Shown: one piece after another, positions 8,327 through 16,137 of the stretch
Layout of the letters: the number at the start of each line of letters is the position of its first letter
Numbering within the stretch: position 1 is the stretch's first letter
Source: Treponema sp.
Lineage (GTDB): Bacteria > Spirochaetota > Spirochaetia > Treponematales > Treponemataceae
Direction: 5' to 3'
NCBI GenBank assembly: GCA_023231445.1
Contig: JALNVF010000008.1
Coordinates: 1-40,742, forward strand
DNA length: 40,742 nucleotides
Position numbers and translations under genes: made by a program
The notes under the pieces: model-generated
Database searches by the model: none
Told to the model about the DNA's origin: nothing
What the model saw: the letters and a program-made list of their open reading frames with translations, nothing else

Positions 8327-8356
8327 TAACGGTCTTTAGCTTTTTTATGTAAAAAT

Positions 8357-8388
8357 GGGGATTCGGGATATTCCGGATCTCCTTTTTT
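8357..8388 (+). terminator. Intrinsic terminator ending the envelope locus
   Basis: A 10-bp stem with two G-U pairs (GGGGATTCGG at 8357-8366 and CCGGATCTCC at 8373-8382), loop GATATT, followed by six T residues at 8383-8388. It lies 30 bases after the stop of the LPP20-like lipoprotein. Confidence 0.75.
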
Positions 8389-8398
8389 ATGCCCTCTG

Positions 8399-8436
8399 TT
8401 GTAAAGAGTATAAATATGATATAATGTATACATTAT
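8399..8436 (+). promoter_or_regulatory. Promoter with 16-bp palindromic operator candidate before the Lrp-like gene
   Basis: TATAAT at 8420-8425 is preceded by TTGTAA at 8399-8404 (15-base spacer, short). A perfect 16-bp palindrome ATAATGTATACATTAT (8421-8436) overlaps the -10 and the likely start point. Lrp/AsnC proteins commonly autoregulate by binding such sites, so it is a plausible self-operator. The gene's GGAG ribosome site (8442-8445) follows directly. Confidence 0.5.
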
Positions 8437-8451
8437 TATACGGAGCTGATT

Positions 8452-8946
8452 ATGGATGAAACTGAAGAAATCCTTGACCTTTTGCGTGAAAATGCGCGTC
8501 TTTCAGTGGAAGATATTTCTGCTATGACAAGAAAGACGCCTGACGAAGTACGGGCTATTATCAAAAAACTTGAAGACAGCGGTATAATTATGAAATATGC
8601 TGCTATTGTGAATCCGGAGAAGGATGGCGAAGCAAAAGATAAAGTACGTGCAGAGATAGAAATTCAGGTAACTCCGGAACGGGACAGAGGGTTTGATGCC
8701 ATTGCAGACCGTATTTACCGGTTTCCTCAGGTAAAATCACTGTATCTCATGAGCGGTGGGTATGATCTTAAAGTTATAATTGAAGGCGATACACTCAAAG
8801 AAGTTGCTTTTTTTGTTTCAAGCAAACTTTCTACACTTGAAGGCGTGCGTTCAACAAAAACCCACTTTATCCTTAAAACATATAAAGAGAATGATATAGT
8901 ATATGTTGAACAGGACCGCGACAATCGTGAAGGAGTTTCTGCATAA
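8452..8946 (+). CDS. Lrp/AsnC-family transcriptional regulator
   Basis: A 164-residue DNA-binding regulator. Residues 1-60 form the AsnC-type winged HTH (EEILDLLRENARLSVEDISAMT, then VRAIIKKLEDSGIIMKYAAIVNP). Residues about 65-150 form the ligand-binding RAM domain with VKSLYLMSGGYDLKVIIEGD. Such proteins sense amino acids and regulate amino-acid metabolism. The stop codon shares its last base with the ATG of the aminotransferase gene (TAATG), so regulator and enzyme are coupled; the aminotransferase operon is its likely main target. The effector cannot be told from sequence. Confidence 0.93.
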   Translation: MDETEEILDLLRENARLSVEDISAMTRKTPDEVRAIIKKLEDSGIIMKYAAIVNPEKDGEAKDKVRAEIEIQVTPERDRGFDAIADRIYRFPQVKSLYLMSGGYDLKVIIEGDTLKEVAFFVSSKLSTLEGVRSTKTHFILKTYKENDIVYVEQDRDNREGVSA

Positions 8947-10115
8947 TGAATACGAGGGAAGACCGTTTCTCCCGTAAGATGCTTGCTACACCTCCGTCGG
9001 GAATTCGTAAATTTTTTGATTTAATAATTGGCCGTGACGATATCATTTCTCTGGGAGTTGGCGAGCCTGACTTTGCAACGCCATGGTCCCTTCGGGAAGA
9101 AGCATTTTATCACCTTGAGAAGGGGCAGACGTCATATACGTCGAACTGGGGTTTACTTGAACTGCGTGAACAAATTGCAAAGTATTTGGAACGGTTCGGT
9201 ATGTATTATAGTCCGAAAAATGAAGTTGTTGTAACGATCGGCGGTTCTGAAGCTGTTGATGCAGCGTTACGGGCAATACTTAACCCTGGTGATGAAATCA
9301 TTGTATGTGAACCGTGTTATGTTTCTTATCAGCCGCTTGCAGAATTGTGTGACGCAAAACTTGTGCATCTTGATACAAGTGTGAACGGGTTCTATCCGAC
9401 TGCACGGCAGGTAGAAAAAGCGGTTACACCGCACACAAAAGCGCTTATGTTGTGTTCTCCGTCTAATCCGACGGGACGTGTTATACCTGCTGATGAACTG
9501 GCAAAGATTGCTGAAGTTGTAAAGAAACATCAGATTTGGTGTATCAGTGACGAAATTTACTGTGAACTTATATATGACGGACGTAAACATGTTTCTATCG
9601 GCGGTTTTCCCGGTATGAAGGATTATTCGATAGTCATTAATGGTTTTTCGAAAGCTTTTGCTATGACCGGATGGCGTATTGGATTTATGGCGGCTCCTGC
9701 AGAACTTTCTAAACAGGTATGTAAGCTGCATCAGTATTCTGCGATATGTGCACCGATTATGAGTCAGTATGCAGCCATTGAAGGGCTGAAAAACGGATGG
9801 AGTGAAGTTGAACGTATGCGCGTAAGCTATCAGCAGCGGCGTAATCTTATGTATAAGGCATTTACTGATATGGGAATTCCGTGTACGGAACCGGAAGGAG
9901 CTTTTTATTTATTTCCTGATATCCGTTCGACAGGACTTACGAGCGAGGATTTTGCTGCACGGCTCATTGAAAAATATCAGGTAGCCGTTGTTCCCGGAAC
10001 GTGTTTCGGAAAAGGCGGCGAGGGATTTATCAGATGCTGTTATGCTACCGATATAAATAAAATAAAGATTGCAGTTACGCGTATTGCTGACATGGTAAAA
10101 GAACTGCGAAAGTAA
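8946..10115 (+). CDS. Class I/II PLP-dependent aminotransferase
   Basis: A 389-residue cytoplasmic fold-type I aminotransferase of the AspB/AraT-like subgroup. The PLP lysine is K236 in NGFSKAFAMTGWRIGF; N174 lies in SPSNPTG, D202 and Y205 in SDEIY, and the carboxylate-binding Arg in GFIRCCYA near the C-terminus. Length is normal for the family. Substrate cannot be fixed by eye; aspartate, aromatic or alanine-type activities are possible. The gene is translationally coupled to the Lrp-like regulator, a pairing that suggests amino-acid-responsive expression, and is followed 9 bases later by the TPR gene. Confidence 0.93.
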   Translation: MNTREDRFSRKMLATPPSGIRKFFDLIIGRDDIISLGVGEPDFATPWSLREEAFYHLEKGQTSYTSNWGLLELREQIAKYLERFGMYYSPKNEVVVTIGGSEAVDAALRAILNPGDEIIVCEPCYVSYQPLAELCDAKLVHLDTSVNGFYPTARQVEKAVTPHTKALMLCSPSNPTGRVIPADELAKIAEVVKKHQIWCISDEIYCELIYDGRKHVSIGGFPGMKDYSIVINGFSKAFAMTGWRIGFMAAPAELSKQVCKLHQYSAICAPIMSQYAAIEGLKNGWSEVERMRVSYQQRRNLMYKAFTDMGIPCTEPEGAFYLFPDIRSTGLTSEDFAARLIEKYQVAVVPGTCFGKGGEGFIRCCYATDINKIKIAVTRIADMVKELRK

Positions 10116-10124
10116 GGAAGATAA

Positions 10125-11489
10125 ATGGATACTATATTACCGGTTCTGATCGCGGTTATCGTAGGCTCTGCATTTCTTATTTTTATACTGACGGTAAGGT
10201 CGGTATCATCAAAAAAGAAAAACAAAAATGTATCAAAGGCTGTACGCCAGAAAAACAGAGCCTCTACTATTCGTGAATGTACAAAAAGATTGACGCATGA
10301 TCCGCATAACATTAATGCACTGCAGCAGCTTGCAGATTTATATTATGATGAACAGAACTGGGAAAAAGCGTTTCCGTTGTATGATTCGCTGTATGAATTG
10401 TCACTTGTTCATTCGGAGATTGATATTCAGAAAGATGCTCTTCGTCAGGGGATATGTGCATTAAAAGTAAATAAACTTGATGAAGCGGAAAAAGGACTTT
10501 TATCTGCTCATAAATTACTGCCTAACGATTTTGAAACAAATTTTTACCTTGGACTGTTTTTATATCAGAGAAAAGATTATGAAAAAGCGATTGCCTGTCT
10601 TCATAAGGCTCATGCTATTCGTCCCGATGTTACCGATGTGAACAGACCGTTAGGATTTTCGTATTATAAATCTCAGCATTATAAAGAGAGTTTATCATAT
10701 CTCCGCCATGTCCTTGACGAAGCACCTGAGGATAAGGAAACGTTGTTTGCCCTTGCATCAGCAATGGAAGAAGCCGGTTATGGCGATAAAGCCCTTAAAA
10801 TATTTGTCCATCTCCGGCCTGATCCTGATTTTGGCGCTCAGTCGTGTCTGGCCGCAGGACTTATTCATGAACGTCTGAAACAGTTTCAACAGGCTGTGCA
10901 GGATTACGAAATAGGATTGAAGCTGGAGAGTATTCCTCCTGATTTGCAGACATCATTACGGTATCGTCTTGCAAATTCGTATATTGCGGTAAATAATATC
11001 AGTAAAGGATTGTATTACCTGAAACAAATTCAGAATACAACGCAAAATTATAAAGACGTTGCAACGCTTGTTCAGCGGTATCAGGAACTTAATTCGAATT
11101 CAAATTTGCAGACATATCTTATGTCGGGAACAAGTGATTTTGTTGCTCTTTGCCGGAAATCTGTAGAAGCGTATTATCCGAATGCGGTAGTAAAAATTGA
11201 AGATATTTCAGTTGCGACAGAATCTATAGAGATATTATGCAGCGTTGAATCAAGCCGGTGGGAAGATACGGAACTGTTTCGTTTTTACCGGAATACAGGA
11301 GCAATCGGTGAACTGTATGTACGCGATTTTCATTCAAAACTTCGTGATATAAAATGCGACCGTGGTTTCTGTGTTACGGCCGGTGTATATACTGAAGAGG
11401 CGCATAAGTATGTCGAGGGCCGCCCTATAGATCTTATTGAAAAAAATATGCTTGTATCTGTTTTGAAAAAGATTGATATGCTCGGCTAG
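10125..11489 (+). CDS. Membrane-anchored TPR protein with Mrr-like C-terminal domain
   Basis: A 454-residue protein. An N-terminal membrane helix (about 5-24) is followed by a lysine-rich stretch, placing the rest in the cytoplasm. Five or more TPR-like helical repeats span about 58-300, the clearest being 136-169 (NDFETNFYLGLFLYQRKDY and following). The last 120 residues differ: GELYVRDFHSKLRDIKCDRGFCVTAGVYTEEAHKYVEGRPIDLIEKNML matches the second half of the Mrr-type restriction-endonuclease-fold domain. The usual D-x(n)-[EQ]-x-K catalytic strand is not evident (ILCSVESSRWED occupies the equivalent place), so the domain may be inactive and structural. A GGAAG ribosome site lies 9 bases after the aminotransferase stop. 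The 3' end overlaps the convergent rsmG by 4 bases. Confidence 0.8.
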   Translation: MDTILPVLIAVIVGSAFLIFILTVRSVSSKKKNKNVSKAVRQKNRASTIRECTKRLTHDPHNINALQQLADLYYDEQNWEKAFPLYDSLYELSLVHSEIDIQKDALRQGICALKVNKLDEAEKGLLSAHKLLPNDFETNFYLGLFLYQRKDYEKAIACLHKAHAIRPDVTDVNRPLGFSYYKSQHYKESLSYLRHVLDEAPEDKETLFALASAMEEAGYGDKALKIFVHLRPDPDFGAQSCLAAGLIHERLKQFQQAVQDYEIGLKLESIPPDLQTSLRYRLANSYIAVNNISKGLYYLKQIQNTTQNYKDVATLVQRYQELNSNSNLQTYLMSGTSDFVALCRKSVEAYYPNAVVKIEDISVATESIEILCSVESSRWEDTELFRFYRNTGAIGELYVRDFHSKLRDIKCDRGFCVTAGVYTEEAHKYVEGRPIDLIEKNMLVSVLKKIDMLG

Positions 11490-12148
11490 ATTGTCTGTTT
11501 TCGTATAATAACAAGATTTCGTTCTGCGTCCGGCAGATAAGGAACAACAAGTTTTTCTACTTTATAATCTTTTATAATGTCTTTTATCCCAGTCATTTCT
11601 TCATCAATGCTTGTCTGTTTTGCTTTATATGCCGCAAGATAACCTTTTTCAACTGTGAGCGAAAGAAGTGTTTTTATCATTTTTTGGTCAAGCGGACGAA
11701 ATGCCCTGAATACAGTTATATCGAAACTGCCGGCTTTTATACGTTCTGCTTCAGATTTTACAACTGAAACATTCTGCAGTCCGAGTATTGCAGCACAGTT
11801 TTCCAGAAATGCGCAGCGCTTGTCCATACGCTCGACAAGGACGAATTCATATTGCGAAAACAAAGCCGCAAGAGGTATTCCCGGAAGGCCTCCTCCTGAA
11901 CCGATGTCACCGAAAGTTATGTCTTTCCGACTTTTTTCTGCAAGCGATGTGAGTAATTTCCACGGTGCAAGACTGTCCAGAATATGGCGGATAACAAGTT
12001 CATCGTGACTATCTGTATTAACAAGATTATACGCAGAGTTGAAAAGTTGAAGTTCTTTTATATAAACTTCCATTTTTTGTGCAAGTGCACCGGTCTGTCC
12101 GGATGTAATACCAAGCTGTGTTAATCCATCAATAAGTTTATCATTCAT
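11486..12148 (-). CDS. rsmG: 16S rRNA (guanine-N7) methyltransferase RsmG (GidB)
   Basis: A 220-residue SAM-dependent methyltransferase that modifies G527 of 16S rRNA in the E. coli numbering. The family signature is clear: VNTDSHDELVIRHILDSL near residue 43, the SAM motif DIGSGGGLPGIPLA near residue 77, then VLVERMDKRCAFLENC and FRAFRPLD. The start codon lies inside the end of the upstream Ser-rich gene (8-base overlap), which suggests coupling; no strong separate ribosome site is present. In T. pallidum and many bacteria rsmG is a stand-alone or gid-linked gene; here its partners are two uncharacterised genes. Confidence 0.95.
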   Translation of the reverse strand: MNDKLIDGLTQLGITSGQTGALAQKMEVYIKELQLFNSAYNLVNTDSHDELVIRHILDSLAPWKLLTSLAEKSRKDITFGDIGSGGGLPGIPLAALFSQYEFVLVERMDKRCAFLENCAAILGLQNVSVVKSEAERIKAGSFDITVFRAFRPLDQKMIKTLLSLTVEKGYLAAYKAKQTSIDEEMTGIKDIIKDYKVEKLVVPYLPDAERNLVIIRKQTI

Positions 12149-13133
12149 TTACAGTTTTTTTATTACCTATGTCTATAAGCAGATCCATATTGTAAGACGG
12201 TTCGTTAAGGCGCATTGTGATCAGATTTCCGGTTTTTGTAGCCGAAAGATTATTTTTTTGTGCCAGTTGATAAATAAACGAATACTTATTTACATAATCC
12301 TGAACAACAGCAGGTTTTACAATGTATTGTGTGGATACACCTGCGCTGCCGGTTGCTTTAAAAAGGAGATAAAACGTCTCGTCATGGGTATTCCCGTTTG
12401 ACACATACTTGCGGTCTCCTGTGAGAAGAAAAGAGCCATTACTTTCTCTGTCGCTGAAATAGATTGTCCGGCACGTTGCAAGAATGTCATATCCATTTAC
12501 TCTGAAACGAAGAATACCCGGCGTTGTGCTGTCGTTACGGGCGGCGGTATTGTTAGTAACTCCGGTATTTTTATTTGTCTGCGGATCTGATATAACCGAT
12601 TTATTTTCTTTTTTTAACTCATCAAGCTGCTGCAGAATATTTGTAAGCAGTGTGCCTGTAGATGCAGCGTTTGTTGTGGGCCGCGTATTGAGTGAGGAAT
12701 AAAAAGAACTAAGCAATCCTGCATTGTCAAGAAGTGACAAATCTGAAGCAGTAACTGATGAAGAAAGACTATTCTGACCCAGCGGTGTAAGGGAAGAGGT
12801 ATTTATATCTGTGGCGGCGGACAGGGACTGAGATGTTGTTTTTGCTTCAGGGGGTGTCTGCTTCGATGAAGTTGTACCGGCAGATGATTTTGTACTACTG
12901 ATTTCTCCGGGCGTATAAAAAGAACTTCCGATAGTAGGTGCACTGATTGCAGGCATTGCAGGTGAAGAAATCGAAGAGATGGACGGCATTGCAGGCATTT
13001 CGGATACGGTGCCAGATGATGTTGATTTACTTTCTGCAGATGAAGCCTTTACTCCTTCTGCAGAAATGGTATAAAAAACAGAACCGATAAACACAACGGA
13101 AGCAATAATCCTCAGTTGTTTATATATTACCAA
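12141..13133 (-). CDS. Ser/Thr-rich exported protein of unknown function
   Basis: A hydrophobic N-terminal segment (VIYKQLRIIASVVFIGSVFY) looks like a signal peptide or anchor. It is followed by about 170 residues very rich in Ser, Thr, Ala and Pro, and a folded C-terminal part of about 130 residues beginning PGILRFRVNGYDILA. The family is not recognised. The start is uncertain: the open frame runs up to a TTG at 13154, with ATGs at 13148 and 13139. A GGAGG motif abuts the ATG at 13139 with no spacing, but sits 6 bases before the TTG at 13133, so TTG 13133 is preferred. All starts lie within or beside the end of the upstream metallopeptidase-like gene. Probable middle gene of a three-gene operon with rsmG. 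Confidence 0.65.
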   Translation of the reverse strand: MVIYKQLRIIASVVFIGSVFYTISAEGVKASSAESKSTSSGTVSEMPAMPSISSISSPAMPAISAPTIGSSFYTPGEISSTKSSAGTTSSKQTPPEAKTTSQSLSAATDINTSSLTPLGQNSLSSSVTASDLSLLDNAGLLSSFYSSLNTRPTTNAASTGTLLTNILQQLDELKKENKSVISDPQTNKNTGVTNNTAARNDSTTPGILRFRVNGYDILATCRTIYFSDRESNGSFLLTGDRKYVSNGNTHDETFYLLFKATGSAGVSTQYIVKPAVVQDYVNKYSFIYQLAQKNNLSATKTGNLITMRLNEPSYNMDLLIDIGNKKTVNE

Positions 13134-13932
13134 GGGCATCCTCCACATATTCAAGCCGCTGCTGCAGCTGTGCTATTGTTTTTTCCAGACGGGATTTTTC
13201 TTTTTCAAGCTTTACTTTCGGATCATCAGTACGCGATGCAGCGTTGTTCCGTTTCATCATTTCCCGTACAGAAACGGGGCTGGTACCGTTCATAAGCTGT
13301 TGTTCCGCTGCATTTCTGTCTTCCGGTTTTCTTATTCCCGCAACAAGTTTCATATTGTCATATCCGAGCGCAGGATTGACTGGCACGATTCCCAGTTTTG
13401 CGATATCACGTGCGGAATTACGTGGCAGGCAGAGTACGCGGTCGACATAATCTTCATAGCGGATATTTGCCTGTTCGCATAATTCATGCGCCTTGGCAAG
13501 CAGTTTACCGAATTCCATCATCAAATTTCCGTTTTTTTCAAGATAATTTTTGCGGATTTCTTCCGTTAGTTTTTCCAGCTCAGGTGAATTTTCAATCCCG
13601 ATAACATAATAACCTTTATTTTCTGCAATTTTGATGAGTTCGTTAAATTTTGCCCAGAACGCCTGATTGTGCACTTTTGCATTAAGCGGTGCATTACTAC
13701 CGGATACTGCAAGTGTTTTTTCGGTAATCAAATGATGCGTATATTCATGAACTGCAGTATAAATAAGCTGGTTGTCTGTCTTGAAGTTTTTATTATGCAG
13801 CAGAATCTCATGAGTGTCCGGTTTATACAAACCGTTTACGCGTTTACTGTCCTTCCCTGTCTGGATTACAGTGAAGTCGAGTTTGGAATCCTGTATATCA
13901 AGCAGGATTTGTTTGATTTTCTCATTATCCAT
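13120..13932 (-). CDS. Putative zinc metallopeptidase (HExxH) with helical C-terminus
   Basis: A 270-residue protein without signal peptide, so probably cytoplasmic. HEYTHHLI holds an HExxH site (H62, E63, H66), and VHNQAFW at 87-93 supplies a third His (H88) followed by an aromatic, as in SprT/WLM/YgjP-like gluzincins. Residues about 150-235 (ARDIAKLGIVPVNPALGYDN then PVSVREMMKRNN) loosely resemble a ParB-type HTH region. The last 35 residues are a heptad-rich coiled coil. The exact family is not recognised. No Shine-Dalgarno precedes the ATG; a promoter with its -10 box 13 bases upstream (13946-13951) implies a leader of only a few bases. It is first in a probable operon with the Ser-rich gene and rsmG. 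Confidence 0.7.
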   Translation of the reverse strand: MDNEKIKQILLDIQDSKLDFTVIQTGKDSKRVNGLYKPDTHEILLHNKNFKTDNQLIYTAVHEYTHHLITEKTLAVSGSNAPLNAKVHNQAFWAKFNELIKIAENKGYYVIGIENSPELEKLTEEIRKNYLEKNGNLMMEFGKLLAKAHELCEQANIRYEDYVDRVLCLPRNSARDIAKLGIVPVNPALGYDNMKLVAGIRKPEDRNAAEQQLMNGTSPVSVREMMKRNNAASRTDDPKVKLEKEKSRLEKTIAQLQQRLEYVEDALGNI

Positions 13933-13945
13933 AAATTATACCAGT

Positions 13946-13974
13946 ATTATAGCAGAAGTGCAGATGGAATTCAA
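13946..13974 (-). promoter_or_regulatory. Strong promoter immediately upstream of the HExxH gene
   Basis: TTGAAT (13969-13974) and a perfect TATAAT (13946-13951) are 17 bases apart on the minus strand. A second TATAAT with an extended TGG (13935-13940) lies only 2 bases before the ATG. Transcription from the first would start about 6 bases before the ATG, leaving no room for a ribosome site. Confidence 0.6.
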
Positions 13975-13978
13975 ACGG

Positions 13979-14018
13979 AAGCGTCTGTCCTGTGATAGTA
14001 CTTACGGGACGGACGCTT
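13979..14018. terminator. Inverted repeat between the pnr operon and the HExxH gene
   Basis: A 12-bp stem with one mismatch (13979-13990 and 14007-14018) encloses a 16-base loop. It is 57 bases past the pnrE stop. The T-run is poor on both strands, so termination is only a guess; the arm partly adjoins the -35 box of the next promoter. Confidence 0.35.
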
Positions 14019-14074
14019 TTGAAATTGAAGGCTCGTTTTTTAGTCTGCTGACCTGTTTTCAATGTACTACGTTT

Positions 14075-15010
14075 TTAGTATGGCACACCGTCTGCGGCAG
14101 GAGCGGACATATGTTTAGATGAGAAAACAAGTGCTATAAGTGTTACCACGTAAGGGAATATTTTAAAAATTACCGTAGGCACCGAACCGAGTGCCGGAAT
14201 TACCTGTGATACATTTGCGAGTGTTGTAAAGAAACCGAAGAAGAAAGTTGCTCCGAGAATTCCCAGAGGCTTCCATTGGCCGAAAATCATGGCCGCTATT
14301 GCAAGAAAACCAAGGCCGGCAACACTCCCGTTAAATTCTCCGCTGTACGTTACAAGCATAATACCTCCGCCGAGTCCCGACAGTGCACCGCTCATAAGTA
14401 CTCCGAAATACCTCATTGCATATACGTTTATTCCTGCACTTTCGACGGCTGACGGATGTTCACCGCAGGCACGAAGTCTGAGACCGAACGACGTACTGTA
14501 AAGCAGCCACCATGAAAATGCCCATATACCGAGTGCAAGCCATGACGACCAGTATGAACGGGCAAAAAAGAGCGGACCAACAACCGGCAGTTTTGAAATA
14601 ACGGGAATATCGTTGCGTACAATTCCCATCAGAATGGGGATGTTTCCGCTGCCCGTGATCATACGTGCGGCATATACGGTCACAGCTGCCGCAAGCATGT
14701 TGATTGCTGTACCTGATATTGTCTGGTCGGCTTTCAGGTTAATTGATGCAAATGCATGAAGCAGTGCAAAAAGCATTCCGCAAATAATACCTGCAAGCAG
14801 GCCTGTCACGATGCATATACCGTGCGGCATTATATTTTCGGTAAGTTTGATAAAGAATGCTGTTGCAAAATATCCTGACAGCATAAGTCCTTCAAGACCA
14901 AGGTTCGAGACGCCTGAACGCTCGCTGTACAGGCCTCCGAGACTTGTAATGAGCATCGGGATTGTATAAGCAATGACATAAGGAAATATTTGAACAAAAA
15001 GTCCCCACAT
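14075..15010 (-). CDS. pnrE: Nucleoside ABC transporter permease, second subunit (PnrE-like)
   Basis: A 311-residue inner-membrane permease with eight or more hydrophobic segments, of the BPD_transp_2 family used with BMP binding proteins. It contains the family pattern GVSNLGLEGLMLSGYFATAFF near residue 33 and LRACGEHPSAVESAGINVYAMRY near residue 177, the EAA-like coupling loop. Its ATG shares one base with the stop of the other permease (TAATG). In T. pallidum the matching genes TP0322 and TP0323 follow the ATPase in the purine nucleoside system. No gene follows on this strand for about 140 bases. Confidence 0.88.
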   Translation of the reverse strand: MWGLFVQIFPYVIAYTIPMLITSLGGLYSERSGVSNLGLEGLMLSGYFATAFFIKLTENIMPHGICIVTGLLAGIICGMLFALLHAFASINLKADQTISGTAINMLAAAVTVYAARMITGSGNIPILMGIVRNDIPVISKLPVVGPLFFARSYWSSWLALGIWAFSWWLLYSTSFGLRLRACGEHPSAVESAGINVYAMRYFGVLMSGALSGLGGGIMLVTYSGEFNGSVAGLGFLAIAAMIFGQWKPLGILGATFFFGFFTTLANVSQVIPALGSVPTVIFKIFPYVVTLIALVFSSKHMSAPAADGVPY

Positions 15011-16137
15011 TATTGAGCCTCCTGAGTTTTTTTATCCGCCGCTGCCGCTTTTTCTTCCTGTTTTTCGTGTATTCTATGGAAAAGTCCGTTCCACAGTTTT
15101 TCAAAAAGAATACTTGTTGCCGTGAAATAGATGATTACCGAAATGATTGTATCGGCGATTTCCGGGGGAACGGATGTCATCGCATTCATGAATCCTTTTC
15201 CCGACTGTAATATGCCGAAGAAAATTGACGCAAGCAGAACACCGACAGGAGTAGAAGCACCAAGCAGTGCTACGGCAATGCCGTCGAATCCCTGTGAAGG
15301 CATAACGCCGATCTGCATGTTGAGTGAATAACCGGTATAGTATGAAAGACCTGCAAGTCCGGCAAGCGCACCTGAAATCGTCATGGAAAGTACAATACTG
15401 CGGTTTACGTTGATCCCAGCATATTCTGCACAGCTTTTATTTGCACCTACTGCCTTAAGACTGAATCCAAGCGTTGTTCTGCTGAGGAGATACTGAATCA
15501 GTATGATAGCAGTAATTGCAATGAATATGCTGTTGTTTATATATTCGGAACCGGTAAAAATATTTGAGAGCCACGGCGTACGAAGAGACTGTGAAACAAC
15601 AATCGACGAACTTTCTGTTTCAAGCGACGGCCCTTTGAGATATGCGGGAATAAAATAATAAATACTCCAGTATGCAATCCAGTTCATCATGATTGTTGAA
15701 ACTACTTCATGTACGTTGAATTTTGCTTTTAAGTATCCTGGTATTGCAGCCCAGACAGCACCTCCGGCAATTGCAGAAAGAATGAGTACAATAAGGTAGA
15801 GTGGACGCGGGAGAAAAACGTAATGGGCAACGATTGTTGCCATAAGTCCTCCGACGAGCATCTGACCGGAACAACCGATGTTGAACAATCCTGTTTTATA
15901 TGCAAACGCAAATGCAAGCCCTGTAAAAAGCAGCGTCATCGCAGTTGCCAGAGAGTTTCCTATACGCTCCATGTTCATAAGACTGCCTTTGAACATGTAT
16001 CCGTATGCTGCAAACGGATTTTCGCCTATTACAGCCATAAGAATACCGCCTGCAAGAAGTCCCAGAATAACAGCACTGAATGCAATTAAAAACGGACTGC
16101 TTTTGTGCTCTTCTTTTATTTTTGGTTTATCTGCCAT
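15010..16137 (-). CDS. pnrD: Nucleoside ABC transporter permease, first subunit (PnrD-like)
   Basis: A 375-residue permease of the same family as its downstream partner. It has about eight to ten membrane segments, the TGLFNIGCSGQMLVGGLMATI motif near residue 85 and the coupling loop LKAVGANKSCAEYAGINVNRS near residue 225. A charged, Ala/Lys-rich cytoplasmic tail ends the protein. Both ends overlap neighbours by one base, so ATPase and both permeases would be made in step. Family knowledge says such permease pairs form a heterodimer that imports purine nucleosides. Confidence 0.9.
   Translation of the reverse strand: MADKPKIKEEHKSSPFLIAFSAVILGLLAGGILMAVIGENPFAAYGYMFKGSLMNMERIGNSLATAMTLLFTGLAFAFAYKTGLFNIGCSGQMLVGGLMATIVAHYVFLPRPLYLIVLILSAIAGGAVWAAIPGYLKAKFNVHEVVSTIMMNWIAYWSIYYFIPAYLKGPSLETESSSIVVSQSLRTPWLSNIFTGSEYINNSIFIAITAIILIQYLLSRTTLGFSLKAVGANKSCAEYAGINVNRSIVLSMTISGALAGLAGLSYYTGYSLNMQIGVMPSQGFDGIAVALLGASTPVGVLLASIFFGILQSGKGFMNAMTSVPPEIADTIISVIIYFTATSILFEKLWNGLFHRIHEKQEEKAAAADKKTQEAQ

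Noticed and set aside
9267..9731. 154-residue minus-strand open frame inside the aminotransferase
   Set aside because: Antisense to catalytic-site codons of a conserved enzyme; Cys- and Arg-rich shadow.
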